A DNA stretch of 64,000 nt from Mesostigma viride (taxonomy: Eukaryota > Streptophyta > Mesostigmatophyceae > Mesostigmatales > Mesostigmataceae), in contig RPFO01000264.1 in NCBI GenBank assembly GCA_009746045.1, forward strand, positions 1,304,214-1,368,213, read 5' to 3'. The position numbers and the translations under genes are program-made. A model generated the notes under the pieces. The model did no database searches. It was not told where the DNA came from and saw only the letters and a list, made by a program, of their open reading frames with translations. Positions 11,340 through 22,051 of the stretch are shown here, piece by piece (position 1 is the first letter of the stretch; every line of letters begins with the position of its first letter).

Positions 11340-11997
11340 ATTTGCGCAGCAACTCGTCAGCAGAGCTTGTGAGCTCCTGGTCCTTGCCGGCTGGAATGAC
11401 CCTAGGCTGCTGGCTAGCAACCTTTATCCTCACACCAGGCCTACGACCCTCGATAGGCTCGCCACTCGTCGTGACGACCAAGGTTCGTGTGTGAAGACGC
11501 TCGTTGCCTTGTTGAGCCTCGAGCTATATGCAACCTCGTTCCATCCTTGTTCCTCGGTCATGAGCAACGCTGGGCAACGCTACATTGCCAGAGCCTCGTA
11601 TCGCTGCCTTGCATCCTCGTTGCAGGCAGCATACAGGAATCTCTGGCTATCCTGTGTCTAGGACAGCACAGGACCTGCCACAGTCCTGCAAGGACTTACA
11701 TCCTTGCAGACCTGCTGGCTGGTTACTGGCTTCTACTAGCCACTGTCAGTACCGTTGAGTCCTCAGTACACTGTGTCCCAGTCACGTGAGAGTCCAGGCT
11801 AAGCCTGTGCAGGCACGGCCTGCCACGTGTCCTGTCCACTATGCCCTGAGTGTGCACCGCCCTCGCCCACCGGTCGGCAGTACTTCGGGACTTGATATCT
11901 TTCTCGTCCCTTGTCTGTTCTAGGCGGTTGACACGGCGTTGGAAAGGTCTCCTCAACCTGCATCCATCTAGCACATTGGTGCCCCAATATGCTAACT
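11340..11997 (-). repeat. 5' LTR of copia copy 1
   Basis: 658 bp, nearly identical to 1831-2484. ORF1 starts 24 bp to its left. The right end GCTAACT abuts the target duplication GCAGG, after which the gypsy pol frame resumes. Confidence 0.88.
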
Positions 11998-12002
11998 GCA
12001 GG

Positions 12003-13492
12003 TTGAGGCGCGTGCAGCCAAACTGAAGCGCCCTGCAGCGACGGGGACTTCATCAGCATGGGGGTGGCGTCTGCGACAGGTGTGGACTATCATTCTCATG
12101 ACCGCCCTGCTGACCAGCACCGTGCTGGCCGGCGAGCCCACGCTGCATCGGGTAATACACCGTGCGGCACGCGAGGCTCGGGCGGTGGGTGTCACACCAG
12201 GTGTGGCAGCCTTTTCCTTGTTCCACGACGATGCGGCTAGGGCGCCGCATCTTGAGGCACATGCGGTAGCTGTGGGTGATCCCGCGGATATGCACCCCTG
12301 GGCTATTGGCGAACACCTTTCTGATGCGCAGCGCTCAGCCATGCTAAAGTGGCTAGGCACTGCAAGGGGGGCCTTCGCTTTCACAAGTGATGAACTGGGG
12401 TGTTTCAATGGTGGGACCATGCGTGTTCCATTGGACACTAACACTCCTTTGTTCCGACGCCAGCATTGCCTGAGTCAGGCCGAGTTGGATTTTGTAGCCG
12501 AGCAATGCAAGGAGTTAGAGGATGCCGGTATCATCAGGCAATCTTCCTCCATCTATGCTGCTGCCGTTGTCGTTGCGCCCAAGAAGGACGCTATCACCGG
12601 GGCATGGACGGGTATGCGCATGGCCACCGATCTGCGGTTGCTGAATGCACACACACCCGTGGACCGTTACCCCATGCCACGTGTGGATGATGTCTTGGAT
12701 AAGATATCTCCTCATGTGAAGTTTGTGTCCTCGCTGGACCTGCGTAGCGGCTTTCATCAGATCGCAGTTGCGCCGGAGGATCAGCGGAAGCTTGCATTCT
12801 GGGGGGGCGGCAATTTGTATGAGTGGGTGCGCATGCCGTTTGGGCACCGCAACGCTAGTGCTGTTTTCCAACGAGCTATGGACAAAGTGCTTGCAGGTCT
12901 TCCTTTCGCCGCTTGTTACATTGATGATGTAATCGTCTATAGCGCGACATTTGAGGAGCACCTGGCGCACTTGGAGCAGGTTCGCTTGGCTCTCGAGGAG
13001 CATAATAATATGCGGCTGCACCCTGAGAAGTGCAAGTTCGCCCAGCGGACCCTCTCATTCCTTGGTCATCAGATTGTGCCGGGTGGCCGGACGCCTGATG
13101 CCGCCAAGGTCGAATCCATTGCGCAGGCCGCCGTCCCCACGGATGTCTCAGGGGTGCGGGCGTATTTGGGTTTGGCTGGCTATTACCGAGGTTACATTGA
13201 GAACTTCAGCAGCAAGGTGAAGCCCTTGACCGAGTTACTCAAGAAGGGGTGCGTGTGGGCGTGGGGTCCCGCACAGCAACGCGCCATCGAGACAATCAAG
13301 CAGGAGCTCACGCCGGCACCGATTCTGCGCGCCCCTGACTATGCTTTGCCATTTGTGTTATATACCGACTGGTCCAAGGTAGGACTGGGTGCGGTCTTGG
13401 CGCAAAAGGATGGTGATGGGCGCGAGCACGTTATTGCTTATGCTAGTCGCAGCAACAACCCAGCGGAGAGCCGGTATTCTTCCTATGACTGA
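12003..13492 (+). CDS. Ty3/gypsy reverse transcriptase, continuing the methyltransferase frame
   Basis: With the copia element and one duplication removed, codon 1830+12003-12004 joins the methyltransferase to this frame. The next 25 codons to 12080 contain no stop. RT motifs follow: a [10 protein letters not shown] region, [12 protein letters not shown] (first catalytic Asp), [17 protein letters not shown], the box [10 protein letters not shown] (Y-I-D-D), then [10 protein letters not shown] and the start of RNase H ([18 protein letters not shown]). It would synthesise cDNA. The joined frame is about 880 residues, methyltransferase plus RT. It ends in a frameshift in RNase H at 13492. Confidence 0.9.
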
Positions 13493-14502
13493 GGGGGAGG
13501 CACTGGCTGTGGTGTGGGCCATCAAGCACTTTCGCCCGTATTTATTTGGGCGCGTGTTTACTCTGGTGACAGACCACCAGCCGCTTCAGTGGCTATAATG
13601 ACCAACACCAACCTGACGGGTAAGCTCGCCCGATGGGCCATGATTATCCAGGAGTACCACATGATCATTGTGCATCGGGCCGGCAAGGACCATGTCAACG
13701 CCGATGTGCTATCCCGATATGCCATGCCTACCACTGTTGACCACACTGGAGCCCGGGCCATGGGTGCCGAGGGCTCGTCGGGTTCTGTGGTCTTTGTGAA
13801 CGCTGCTGGCTGGGTATGCGGCCGACGATGAGGAGGAGGCGTGGTGGCGCAGTGTCGAGTACTCTGTAGCGGACTTTGGCATCAGCGACGACCCGGTGCG
13901 GCTGTCGCCATTCGCGCCATCCAAAGCTGTGTGCGCTATGGAAGAGGGTAGGTCTCTGTCCTTTGACATTGATCCTTCTCTGCAGCAGCTGATCGCTGTG
14001 CAGGCTCTCTTAGCGCGTAGCTCTCTTGCTGATTGCTACACCGCTGATATCTGGCTAGATGGTCGAGTTTTGGAGCAAGTGCAGGGTGCTGTCTTGACTC
14101 CTACTCCAGTCGATTGGACTCCTGCTCAGAAGGCGACGGAGTTGAACAGGGTGCAGCACAGGGCTGCAACCTATGGTTGGGAAGATGGGGTTTTGTACAA
14201 GCTGTTGGGCAAGCGTAGGGTGGTCGTCCCACCGCCTGATAAGCGCGTTGCTATAGTGCAGGCGTACCACGAGCGGTATGGTCACTTGGGTGGCAATCGC
14301 ACGCTCAGCCTCGTACGGACCAGCTATATTGGTGGAATAACATGCGACACACGGTGGCCCAGGTAGTGGCCAGCTGTGTCTCGTGTGCTCGAACCAAGGC
14401 TAACTTTAGCGCAGATCATGGTGCCAAGGAGCTGATGCCGCTTCCCATCAAGGGCTTGTTTTATCGCTGGCACGTCGATCTGTGCGGGCCGTTTCAGGAG
14501 AG
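13493..14502 (+). pseudogene. Ty3/gypsy RNase H end and integrase N-terminus, frameshifted
   Basis: Homology continues in shifting frames: [20 protein letters not shown] and TDHQPLQWL, then NLTGKLARWAMIIQEY and GKDHVNADVLSR. After a spacer come an HHCC integrase zinc finger (HERYGHLGGNRTL ... CVSCARTKANF) and the start of the catalytic core (WHVDLCGPF, first Asp). At least three frameshifts or stops are seen (near 13491, 13597 and 14335), so the element is dead here. The frame is then cut at 14507 by the foldback element. Confidence 0.82.
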
Positions 14503-14507
14503 CCCTG

Positions 14508-14585
14508 AGTTATAAACAACGATTCCTTGCGGAATCGGTACTAAGCGCTTAGTACCGATTCCGCAAGGAATCGTTGTATATAACT
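14508..14585. repeat. Palindrome 1 of the foldback element
   Basis: A 78-bp palindrome centred on AAGCGCTT. The arms pair a GATTCC(T)TGCGGAATCG motif that is itself a small palindrome, so it can form a cruciform with branched arms. Confidence 0.85.
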
Positions 14586-15091
14586 AAAACTTTTGCTTGC
14601 GCCGGCAAGGCTAAGGCCGATACTAGTCGGGTCATCGAATTGGCTATTCGATTATCGAAGTTGCCTATTCGACCATCGAACTTTCCTATTCGATTATCGA
14701 ATTTTCCTTATTCGATTGTCGAAATTTCCTATTCGACAGGGGGTCAGAGGCCAGCGGCCTATCATACTCGGTGCCCAGCGAGCCACCGAACTAGGCCTAG
14801 TCGATTATAGCGAGACATCGCGTGGAACTTAGCCGATTTCGGGGACTTAGCCGATTTTCGGAGCGACGTCGAACAACACAGATGATTAGCCGGTTGAGCA
14901 CATCATATCAGTCGAATAGCTAGCGCTGGTACTCCGCCTAGTAAGCGGAGAGCACTTGCCTATTTCGATTAACATATTAGGCCGAACGATTAGCGTCCGC
15001 AACGTTATTCGCATTACTAGGCGAAAAATCCACCCCCGGAACGATCCTAGCGGGATTCGAACCCGGGATGCCGGCGTGTCGCAACAGTCTT

Positions 15092-15168
15092 AGTTATATA
15101 CATCGATTCCTGCGGAATCGACACTAAGCGCTTAGTACCGATTCCGCAAGGAATCGTTGTATATAACT
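15092..15168. repeat. Palindrome 2 of the foldback element
   Basis: Second copy at the head-to-head junction of modules 1 and 2, same AAGCGCTT centre. The left arm differs slightly from the right (CATCGATTCC versus AACGATTCC). Confidence 0.85.
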
Positions 15169-15674
15169 AAGACTGTTGCGACACGCCGGCATCCCGGGTT
15201 CGAATCCCGCTAGGATCGTTCCGGGGGTGGATTTTTCGCCTAGTAATGCGAATAACGTTGCGGACGCTAATCGTTCGGCCTAATATGTTAATCGAAATAG
15301 GCAAGTGCTCTCCGCTTACTAGGCGGAGTACCAGCGCTAGCTATTCGACTGATATGATGTGCTCAACCGGCTAATCATCTGTGTTGTTCGACGTCGCTCC
15401 GAAAATCGGCTAAGTCCCCGAAATCGGCTAATTTCCACGCGATGTCTCGCTATAATCGACTAGGCCTAGTTCGGTGGCTCGCTGGGCACCGAGTATGATA
15501 GGCCGCTGGCCTCTGACCCCCTGTCGAATAGGAAATTTCGACAATCGAATAAGGAAAATTCGATAATCGAATAGGAAAGTTCGATGGTCGAATAGGCAAC
15601 TTCGATAATCGAATAGCCAATTCGATGACCCGACTAGTATCGGCCTTAGCCTTGCCGGCGCAAGCAAAAGTTTT

Positions 15675-15751
15675 AGTTATATACAACGATTCCTGACGGA
15701 ATCGATACTAAGCGCTTAGTGTCGATTCCGCAGGAATCGATGTTTATAACT
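15675..15751. repeat. Palindrome 3 of the foldback element
   Basis: Third copy, at the junction of modules 2 and 3, same centre with a few mismatches between arms. Confidence 0.85.
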
Positions 15752-16262
15752 AAAACTTTTGCTTGCGCCGGCAAGGCTAAGGCCGATACTAGTCGGGTCA
15801 TCGAATTGGCTATTCGATTATCGAAGTTGCCTATTCGACCATCGAACTTTCCTATTCGATTATCGAATTTTCCTTATTCGATTGTCGAAATTTCCTATTC
15901 GACAGGGGGTCAGAGGCCAGCGGCCTATCATACTCGGTGCCCAGCGAGCCACCGAACTAGGCCTAGTCGATTATAGCGAGACATCGCGTGGAAATTAGCC
16001 GATTTCGGGGACTTAGCCGATTTTCGGAGCGACGTCGAACAACACAGATGATTAGCCGGTTGAGCACATCATATCAGTCGAATAGCTAGCGCTAGTACTC
16101 CGCCTAGTAAGCGGAGAGCACTTGCCTTTTTCGATTAACATAGCACATTAGGCCGAACGATTAGCGTCCGCAACGTTATTCGCATTTCTAGGCGAAAAAT
16201 CCACCCCCGGAACGATCCCAGCGGGATTCGAACCCGGGATGCCGGCGTGTCGCAACAGTCTT

Positions 16263-16338
16263 AGTTATAAACATCGATTCCTGCGGAATCGACACTAAGC
16301 GCTTAGTTTCGATTCCGCAGGAATCGATGTTTATAACT
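16263..16338. repeat. Palindrome 4 of the foldback element
   Basis: Right-terminal copy. Its outer end GTTTATAACT is the complement of the element's left end and abuts the CCCTG duplication. Confidence 0.85.
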
Positions 16339-16343
16339 CCCTG

Positions 16344-16998
16344 ACGGCAACCTCTATGTCATGGTATGCGTGGAGAGCTTTAGCAAATGGGTTGACTTGA
16401 TCCCCATTGCTGACAAGCATGCCGCTACAGTACCACAGCGAAGCATTTTGCGGACATCATGCATCACCAGGTTTGGGGCTCCCGCGGAGGTAGTCACGGA
16501 CCAGGGTGGTGAGTTCAGGGGTGAGTTCCAGGAGTTGCTGGATGGATGTCTTATTGATCACCGTCGCACTTCTCGGGAGCATCCTCAGTCAGGCCAATGG
16601 TTTGGCTGAGAGATTGGTGCAGACCGTCAAGCAGGCGCTGCGCAAGTGGAGCCTGCAGGTGCCGGAGTCGGCCAGGTGGGATCGCGAGTTGGCATGGATT
16701 GCCATGGGTTATCGCATGTCTCCCCAGGAGTCTCTCGCTACCTTCTCCCCGTACATAATTCCTTCTGTTCGGGCGTAATCCTCTTTTGCCTACGGAGGCA
16801 CAGGTTGCGCACCCCGAACCCATGGCCTTCGACAACGCTCAGCAATTTTTTGTTGAGGTGCTGGCCAGGGCAGAGACTTTTAAGAAAGTCATGCCCATCG
16901 CGATGAACAACTTGTTCATTGCTCAGCACAGGGATTCCCTGCGCTACGCTCAGCGCCGGGGGGGCGCATACATGGCTCGCCAGCTGCGGTTTAGTTAG
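16344..16998 (+). pseudogene. Ty3/gypsy integrase catalytic core, second part
   Basis: Continues the core after the foldback insertion: VCVESFSKWVDLIPI, EVVTDQGGEF (second catalytic Asp) and, after a frameshift near 16550, NGLAERLVQTVKQALRKW (catalytic Glu). Then WIAMGYRMSPQES (typical end of core) and a C-terminal stretch to a stop at 16998. All three D-D-E residues are recognisable when both insertions and shifts are allowed for. Confidence 0.85.
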
Positions 16999-17045
16999 GC
17001 CAGGGCAGTATGTTTTCCTGCGCACTCAGCTGAATTAAGCACACT

Positions 17046-17444
17046 TTGGATGTGGAGGCGGGGCCCACCATTTTGCGCATTGTGGCTATCAAACCATCGG
17101 GAGTGGCAATTTTGGAGGGCGCTGACGGGAGCCGTACGACTGACAACCTCAGCAATCTCAGTCCCTGCTCGCTGCCCAATTTGGTCCACGACCTCCAACC
17201 GCACACGTCTCGCCGAGTCAAGGACGCCCAGTGTCAGGTTTGTCACCGGGTCGATCAGGCGGAGTCCATGTTATTGTGTGATCAGTGTAACTGTGGTTGG
17301 CACATGCAGTGCTTGCAGCCAGTGGTCACCAGCATTCCGGAGGGGGATTGGTTTTGTCCAGTGTGCACCGCTGCGCAGTTTACCTCCCGCAGCTTGACTG
17401 CGGTCACCTCTGCCCTTGTCTTGGTACGATCGCTGTCTTCGTGA
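17046..17444 (+). CDS. Integrase C-terminal region with PHD finger
   Basis: 133 residues, open. After a GPTILRIVAIKPSG stretch lies a complete C4-H-C3 PHD finger at about 17232-17367: CQVC, LLCDQC, GWHMQC, WFCPVC. PHD fingers commonly read histone H3 tails. Here it sits where chromoviruses carry a chromodomain, which suggests it steers integration to particular chromatin (inference). A stop codon separates it from the integrase core in this decayed copy. The last 20 residues are unrecognised. Confidence 0.83.
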   Translation: MDVEAGPTILRIVAIKPSGVAILEGADGSRTTDNLSNLSPCSLPNLVHDLQPHTSRRVKDAQCQVCHRVDQAESMLLCDQCNCGWHMQCLQPVVTSIPEGDWFCPVCTAAQFTSRSLTAVTSALVLVRSLSS

Positions 17445-18869
17445 TGGGGCCGGTCGCCAGCGAGGGGGGAATCATGGGACAGGTCCTCGCCCACCCCACA
17501 GGGCATGCAGTTAAGGCAGGCACGTCAGCTCAGCTCATTTGGGTTTTACCAAATTAAGCTGAGTGGCCAGCCGCCATGGTGGCGCCGGAGATTGTGGCAC
17601 GCAGACGCGACAGCTGTCACGGACGCGAGCTATGTCATCCGGGCGCCCACTATGCACAAGACCGGTGACGTGCGCAAGGAATTTGTTTTCTACGCATTTT
17701 CGACAAAGGCTAGTGGCCGGGGGGGACACTAGCACTTGCAGCATAAGAGCGGACGAAAGTGTACGTGCACGCGCGCCGGGCCAGGCACAGCTGGGCGCGC
17801 AGCACTGGCTTGAGCGGACGGCAGCACAAGTGCGCAGCGTCGAGAGGATCATACGCGTGTTAGTGGACAGCTGGAGCTGAAGCTGGACTGCTGGACTTCA
17901 ACAGCGCCGAGGCTATTGACAGGCCAGGTGTCTTTGTGGTGTAGAATAGCGGGTCAACGTTATGAGGACTGGACAGAAAACGGAAAAGGACAATTTGCGG
18001 TGCGGAGCCAGATCGCTGGAATGAATGCGAAATCGCTGGCAGCCCTACAAAGGGATTTCTTCTAGAAAGGAACGATTAGACGCAAATTATGTTTGCTGGG
18101 CCACTCACACGCAAGGTGTGAGCGTGCAGATTGTCTGAAGGATATTATGCTTCGACCTTGGTGGACGTGACTCAATGCCAGACATTCCCAGGGACAGAAA
18201 TGCCGGAGCCTCTAGGAGATGAGATCGGCAACAGGGTAGCAATTTAGATTTGTCGGGATGCCTTCCTGCTTTTGTTGGCATGTGTGGTAGTAGAAAGCCA
18301 GGACGGCAACTGGAATGCGGTTTCTATTTGCATGGTTCAGGCAGCAAGATAGTTTTGGCATTCCTGGCTGGACTGACAAGTGTGGCATGTGTCATGCGTG
18401 TGGCATGACGAATGGTTTGGTTCATAGTCGAAGAGGACTCTCACGCAGCGTGTAGTCTCTTCGAGTCTCTCGTTAGTGGCCTTCGTGTTTCTCCCTTTCC
18501 TTGGGAGCAAGGCCGGTAGCATGTCATGGAGCGCTGCCTAACTGCGGGCTCGTGAGTGCATCGATATTGAGACTATCAACGTGTTGTAATTGTATTAACT
18601 TTCTCAATAAATTCCGCATGTGCGGCTTCATCATCAGACTGTGCAAAGTGTGTGTTGTGAAAGCATTGTTCTATAGCAGGGGAGGCAAAAGCATCATCTT
18701 GCACCATCATATTGTCGCAATTAGAGTAGTTGGAGCGTCTAGCTAACGCCCCAGCAAGGATATTCAAACGCGGCACGCGACGGTACACAAGGGGATCAAT
18801 AAGGTGGTCATCAGGCACGAGGGACAGTTCCTTGTCCTCGGCTGAGAGCCCTCTTTTCATTACTCGAAG
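17445..18869. other. 3' end of the gypsy element and unassigned sequence
   Basis: Open fragments at 17505-17732 and 17563-17880 show no recognised domain. From 17880 to 18870 I see no confident gene. A minus-strand open stretch (18576-18860, with CFHNTHFAQSDDEAAH) looks protein-like but I do not recognise it. The gypsy 3' LTR should lie here but is not identified. Confidence 0.35.
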
Positions 18870-19412
18870 AGACTATGCGCAAACGCGACACGAGTGTTTG
18901 ACACGCCAACGGTGTGCTCTGACCACCGGTTGGTGCGCGCGACCCTTCGGCTCCGGTTCCACGTCCCCGCGCGCCGCGCCCCAGTGGTCCGCCCTGACTG
19001 GTCTGCTCTACGTCCGGTCAAGGGAGATCCTGAGGACTGGACGGACGCCGAACACGAGCGGAACCGGTGCCGACGGGAGTACCTGTCGGCCATGGACGCC
19101 CGGGCGGACGTCGATGAGCTGGACAAGGGTGCCCCCAACGCCGCCATTTTTGCGGGCTTTGCGGCCCGTGCCCCGTTGCTGGCGGCCCGGCACCTGCCGG
19201 CCATGCCCCGCCGCCGCCCCGGCCCGCTCTACCGCCAGGACCCCAAGGTCTTGGCCGCCCGGCACCGCCTCAAGCGTAACCGGGACCCGCTGCAGAAACC
19301 AGTGCTCAAGGCCGCCCTCGTGGAGGCCTACGAGCACGCTCAGGACGCGGAGGCGGCCCAGTGCATCGCGGATGCCAAGGCCTGCCAGGCTCGCAACCAG
19401 GGCAAGGACATG
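18870..19412 (+). pseudogene. LINE ORF2: end of the APE-type endonuclease and linker
   Basis: The frame reads VFDTPTVCSDHRLVRATLRLRF, with the SDH motif that ends apurinic-type LINE endonucleases, followed by a helical linker to GKDM. The LINE is 5'-truncated near 18870. It is cut at 19412 by copia copy 2 and continues in frame at 32309 (GKDM then WYHLDRLGG). Confidence 0.75.
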
Positions 19413-20059
19413 AGTTAGCGAGCAGCCAGAACTGTGAGTTCCTGGTCTCTCACGCCACACAACGGGATGAGCCAAAGTTGCAAGGCAGCAACCTTTTAAC
19501 CCGTGCACCAAGCCACGACCACGGTGAGCCGTTCCACGTCCAATGTGGGAGCCTCGGTTCGTGCTTGCCAAGATAGCTGGTCATCCCCCATGACCAAGCT
19601 ATATCCTTTGCGTTGTTCCTCGTTCCCATCGGCGTGACGAGGCACGTGCAGGCAGGCAAGCAAATCCTCAACGTCCACTGGCATCAGTGCAGAGCCAGGA
19701 CGAACTGGATTTGCCTAGACTCTGCAACCTAGGAAGTACAGGACCTGTCACAAGCCTGCAAGGCCTAGTATCCTTGCAGACCTGTGCCAGTTCCTGTAGT
19801 CCACCAGTCACAGGCTGCTGCTCCTCTGGTCTACGTGGACCACAGTCACGTGATAGTCAGGCTAAGCCTGTGCAGGCACGGCCTGCCACGTGTCCTGTCC
19901 ACTATACCAGAGGACTGTACCTAGTCGGCCACGGACGGCTAGGACTTCGGGACCTCATATCTTTCTCGTCCCTTGTCTGTTTCAGGCGGTCAGCACGGCG
20001 TTGGAAAGGTCTTTCCAAACTGCATCCACTTAGCATATTGGTTGCCCAAAATGCTAACT
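19413..20059 (-). repeat. 3' LTR of copia copy 2
   Basis: 647 bp, nearly identical to 31656-32303 (a few differences by eye). Terminal AGTTAGC/GCTAACT form an inverted repeat. Confidence 0.88.
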
Positions 20060-21068
20060 CCAACCCTTTCTTCTTTTGGAGCTGGACCAGCTTGAAACAA
20101 ACCTAACCTTGCTTGTGCCCACTCAGCCACAGACCGCTTGGTCCCTTGAGGTTGATCAGACCTTTGAGGGCCCAGGTTCCTGCCTCCTTTGGGTAACAAC
20201 ATATCTGCCCTTGGACCAGGCTAGGTGTACTGGCCAGTGAATCAGAGGTCACCCCAGGTTATCCCCTGACCCCTTGGTCAGCTCCCAACCTTTCCTTGGG
20301 AACTTGGTGCTAGATTAAAGTCAAGGCACATTACCTAGTCCAATGGCTGGGATTACAGGATGCCAAGAACGTACTATTGTGAGTTCCTGATCTTTCACAG
20401 TTATCACAGGCGCCCGTTCTTATGGCGCCCGCCTTGGCCAGCCTTTCCCTTTTATGCTCAAAGAGACTCAGGTAGCACCTATACAAATACTGCCTCATTG
20501 GGGAGCCCATGTCTTCACTGGGTGTTAAGCCCAGGAATCACTCATGCCAGGCTGTGGCTCTGCTGGGGAATTGAACCCCACCCCAACCTCCAGGTTTATA
20601 GGTGACCTGGAACTTTACACAAGAGAAACATTACAACCATGGAACAACATGAGAATGACATGACATGATTATGTTTTATTCAAGCATTATATAACCCAGA
20701 ATGTGGCCCCCTGGCAACCATGTTCCACATGGTCACACAACCAGGTTCTTTATTAGCAACAGGTTGGAAACAAGCACTAGAAAACATATGTACAGCAACC
20801 TGTAAGAACCAACATTCGGGTTGCCCTTGCATGGCCTAACTGTTTGAGGCCAAAGGCGTCGACTTAAGTCCTGGCGACTCTTCTGAACCCCATGGGGAGG
20901 GCCAGGCATGATTCTCAGCTGGTAGGAGTGACATTCCACACCAACTCCTGTCCAGGAGGGTGTACCTAACCCTGAAGGACCGGCTGTCAACCAGTAAGCA
21001 CCAGTCACCACTTGGTACTTTGGTCAAGCAGCCCACTGGGGCACCCAAGCTGAAGCAAGGCCTGGTCT
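20060..21068 (-). other. 3' noncoding segment of copia copy 2
   Basis: Counterpart of 2485-3419, with GGCGCC boxes near 20410-20430 and a diverged T-arm-like sequence near 20565. No gene seen. Confidence 0.6.
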
Positions 21069-22051
21069 CTATGGCCGCCCGTGTAAGGGGTCCATGAGCC
21101 CACGGAGCAGGGGGTACTGCCTCTCCGCCTTCTCCTCCAGCTTGGTGAGGGCATCTGCAGGGTTGTCCACACCAGGCACATGTTCAATGTGAGCTAGGTA
21201 GGACATCTCCTTGAGCAACAAGTAGTCAAGGTCCCTGCTCCTGGCCAGCTGCCTGTGCACAAATTGCACCATGCCCATGCTATCAGTCCTCACCAGTGTG
21301 TGCAGCTGCAACCTACAGGAAGCCACTTGACATAGCTGGTAGAAGAGCTCCCTCAAGTAAAGAGCAGTATGCAGCCCTTCACAGATTGCCCTGCACTCAG
21401 CAATATCACTGCTGGGTGTAACCCTGTTCTGCAACCGACTGTACCAGGTAACAAGTGAGGTGTGATCTTGCTCCAGGGTAACTAATGCTGCTGCCCGCCC
21501 CTGACCTCTGTGACCTTCCTATTGTCCATAGAACTGTCCACATAGAGAACCATGTCAAGGGGCTTGTACAAATCCACAGGACCCAGTATGAGAGGGGGAG
21601 ACATCATGACAGCCTGCACCACACTCTCAGCACCCACCTCAACCAGCTGGGAATCAGTAAGTCGACTCAGAACCAGCAAGTCAGGGGCACATATACTTGC
21701 AAGCCATGCCAGCATGCCCCTGATGGTAGCACACCTAGCCTGCGTGATGGGCTCCTGCAATGCATCTACAATCTGCTGTGGGTAGTCCTTACCACCCTCC
21801 ATCCTGATGAACCACGAGCCCTTGGCTTGGAACAACGTAGCCTGCATGCCACAGAAGACCATAGGCTCATTCTCCACCATGTGCTGTATCTTACCCAGCT
21901 CAAACCGCTTCTGGATCTTAGCCAAGACAGCCTCAACCCAGTCTGGTGGACCTATGAGATGCAGGTCATCACCATGCAGTGAGGCAAAGACAGGAAGGCC
22001 ATTGTAGGACCCTTGGAACAAACAGGGATCCACTGGAGACACAGAACCCAC
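21069..22051 (-). pseudogene. Copia RT C-half and RNase H (copy 2)
   Basis: Two open blocks (22051-21482 and 21434-21069) with RT box SLHGDDLHLIG at about 21965-21978, then MVENEPMVFCGMQATL, LYVDSSMDNRK, and RNase H IAECRAICEGL, RTDSMGMV and GVDNPADALTK. A frameshift near 22050 separates it from the RT N-half, and a second lies near 21480. Copy 1 keeps this part open. Confidence 0.85.

Larger units (their letters stand above)
1831..11997 (-). mobile_element. Copia-type LTR retrotransposon (copy 1)
   Basis: A 10.17 kb element on the minus strand, bounded by near-identical LTRs and by the 5-bp duplication GCAGG (1826-1830 and 11998-12002). Order on the minus strand: 5' LTR, extra ORF1, gag with zinc knuckle, zinc-binding plus integrase, protease-like domain, reverse transcriptase, RNase H, 3' LTR. 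It landed in the gypsy methyltransferase-RT frame. Coding parts carry frameshifts, and a 1.8 kb TIR element interrupts pol. LTR ends are ATTTGCG and GCTAACT (plus-strand reading), not the usual TG...CA. Confidence 0.9.
14508..16338. mobile_element. Composite foldback element
   Basis: 1,831 bp flanked by the 5-bp duplication CCCTG (14503-14507 and 16339-16343). Excision in silico restores the integrase frame. Ends are AGTTATAAAC and its complement. It has three ~510-bp modules in alternating orientation (14586-15091 forward, 15169-15674 reverse, 15752-16262 forward), separated and bounded by four ~77-bp perfect or near-perfect palindromes. Each module has a run of TTCGAT/ATCGAA half-palindromes spaced about 22-24 bp and a B-box-like sequence. 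There is no coding capacity, so a transposase must come from elsewhere. Confidence 0.88.

Noticed and set aside
15040-15075. Full tRNA gene in the foldback modules
   Set aside because: Only the T-arm/B-box and a partial acceptor-like segment exist; no complementary 5' acceptor, D-arm or anticodon arm found.
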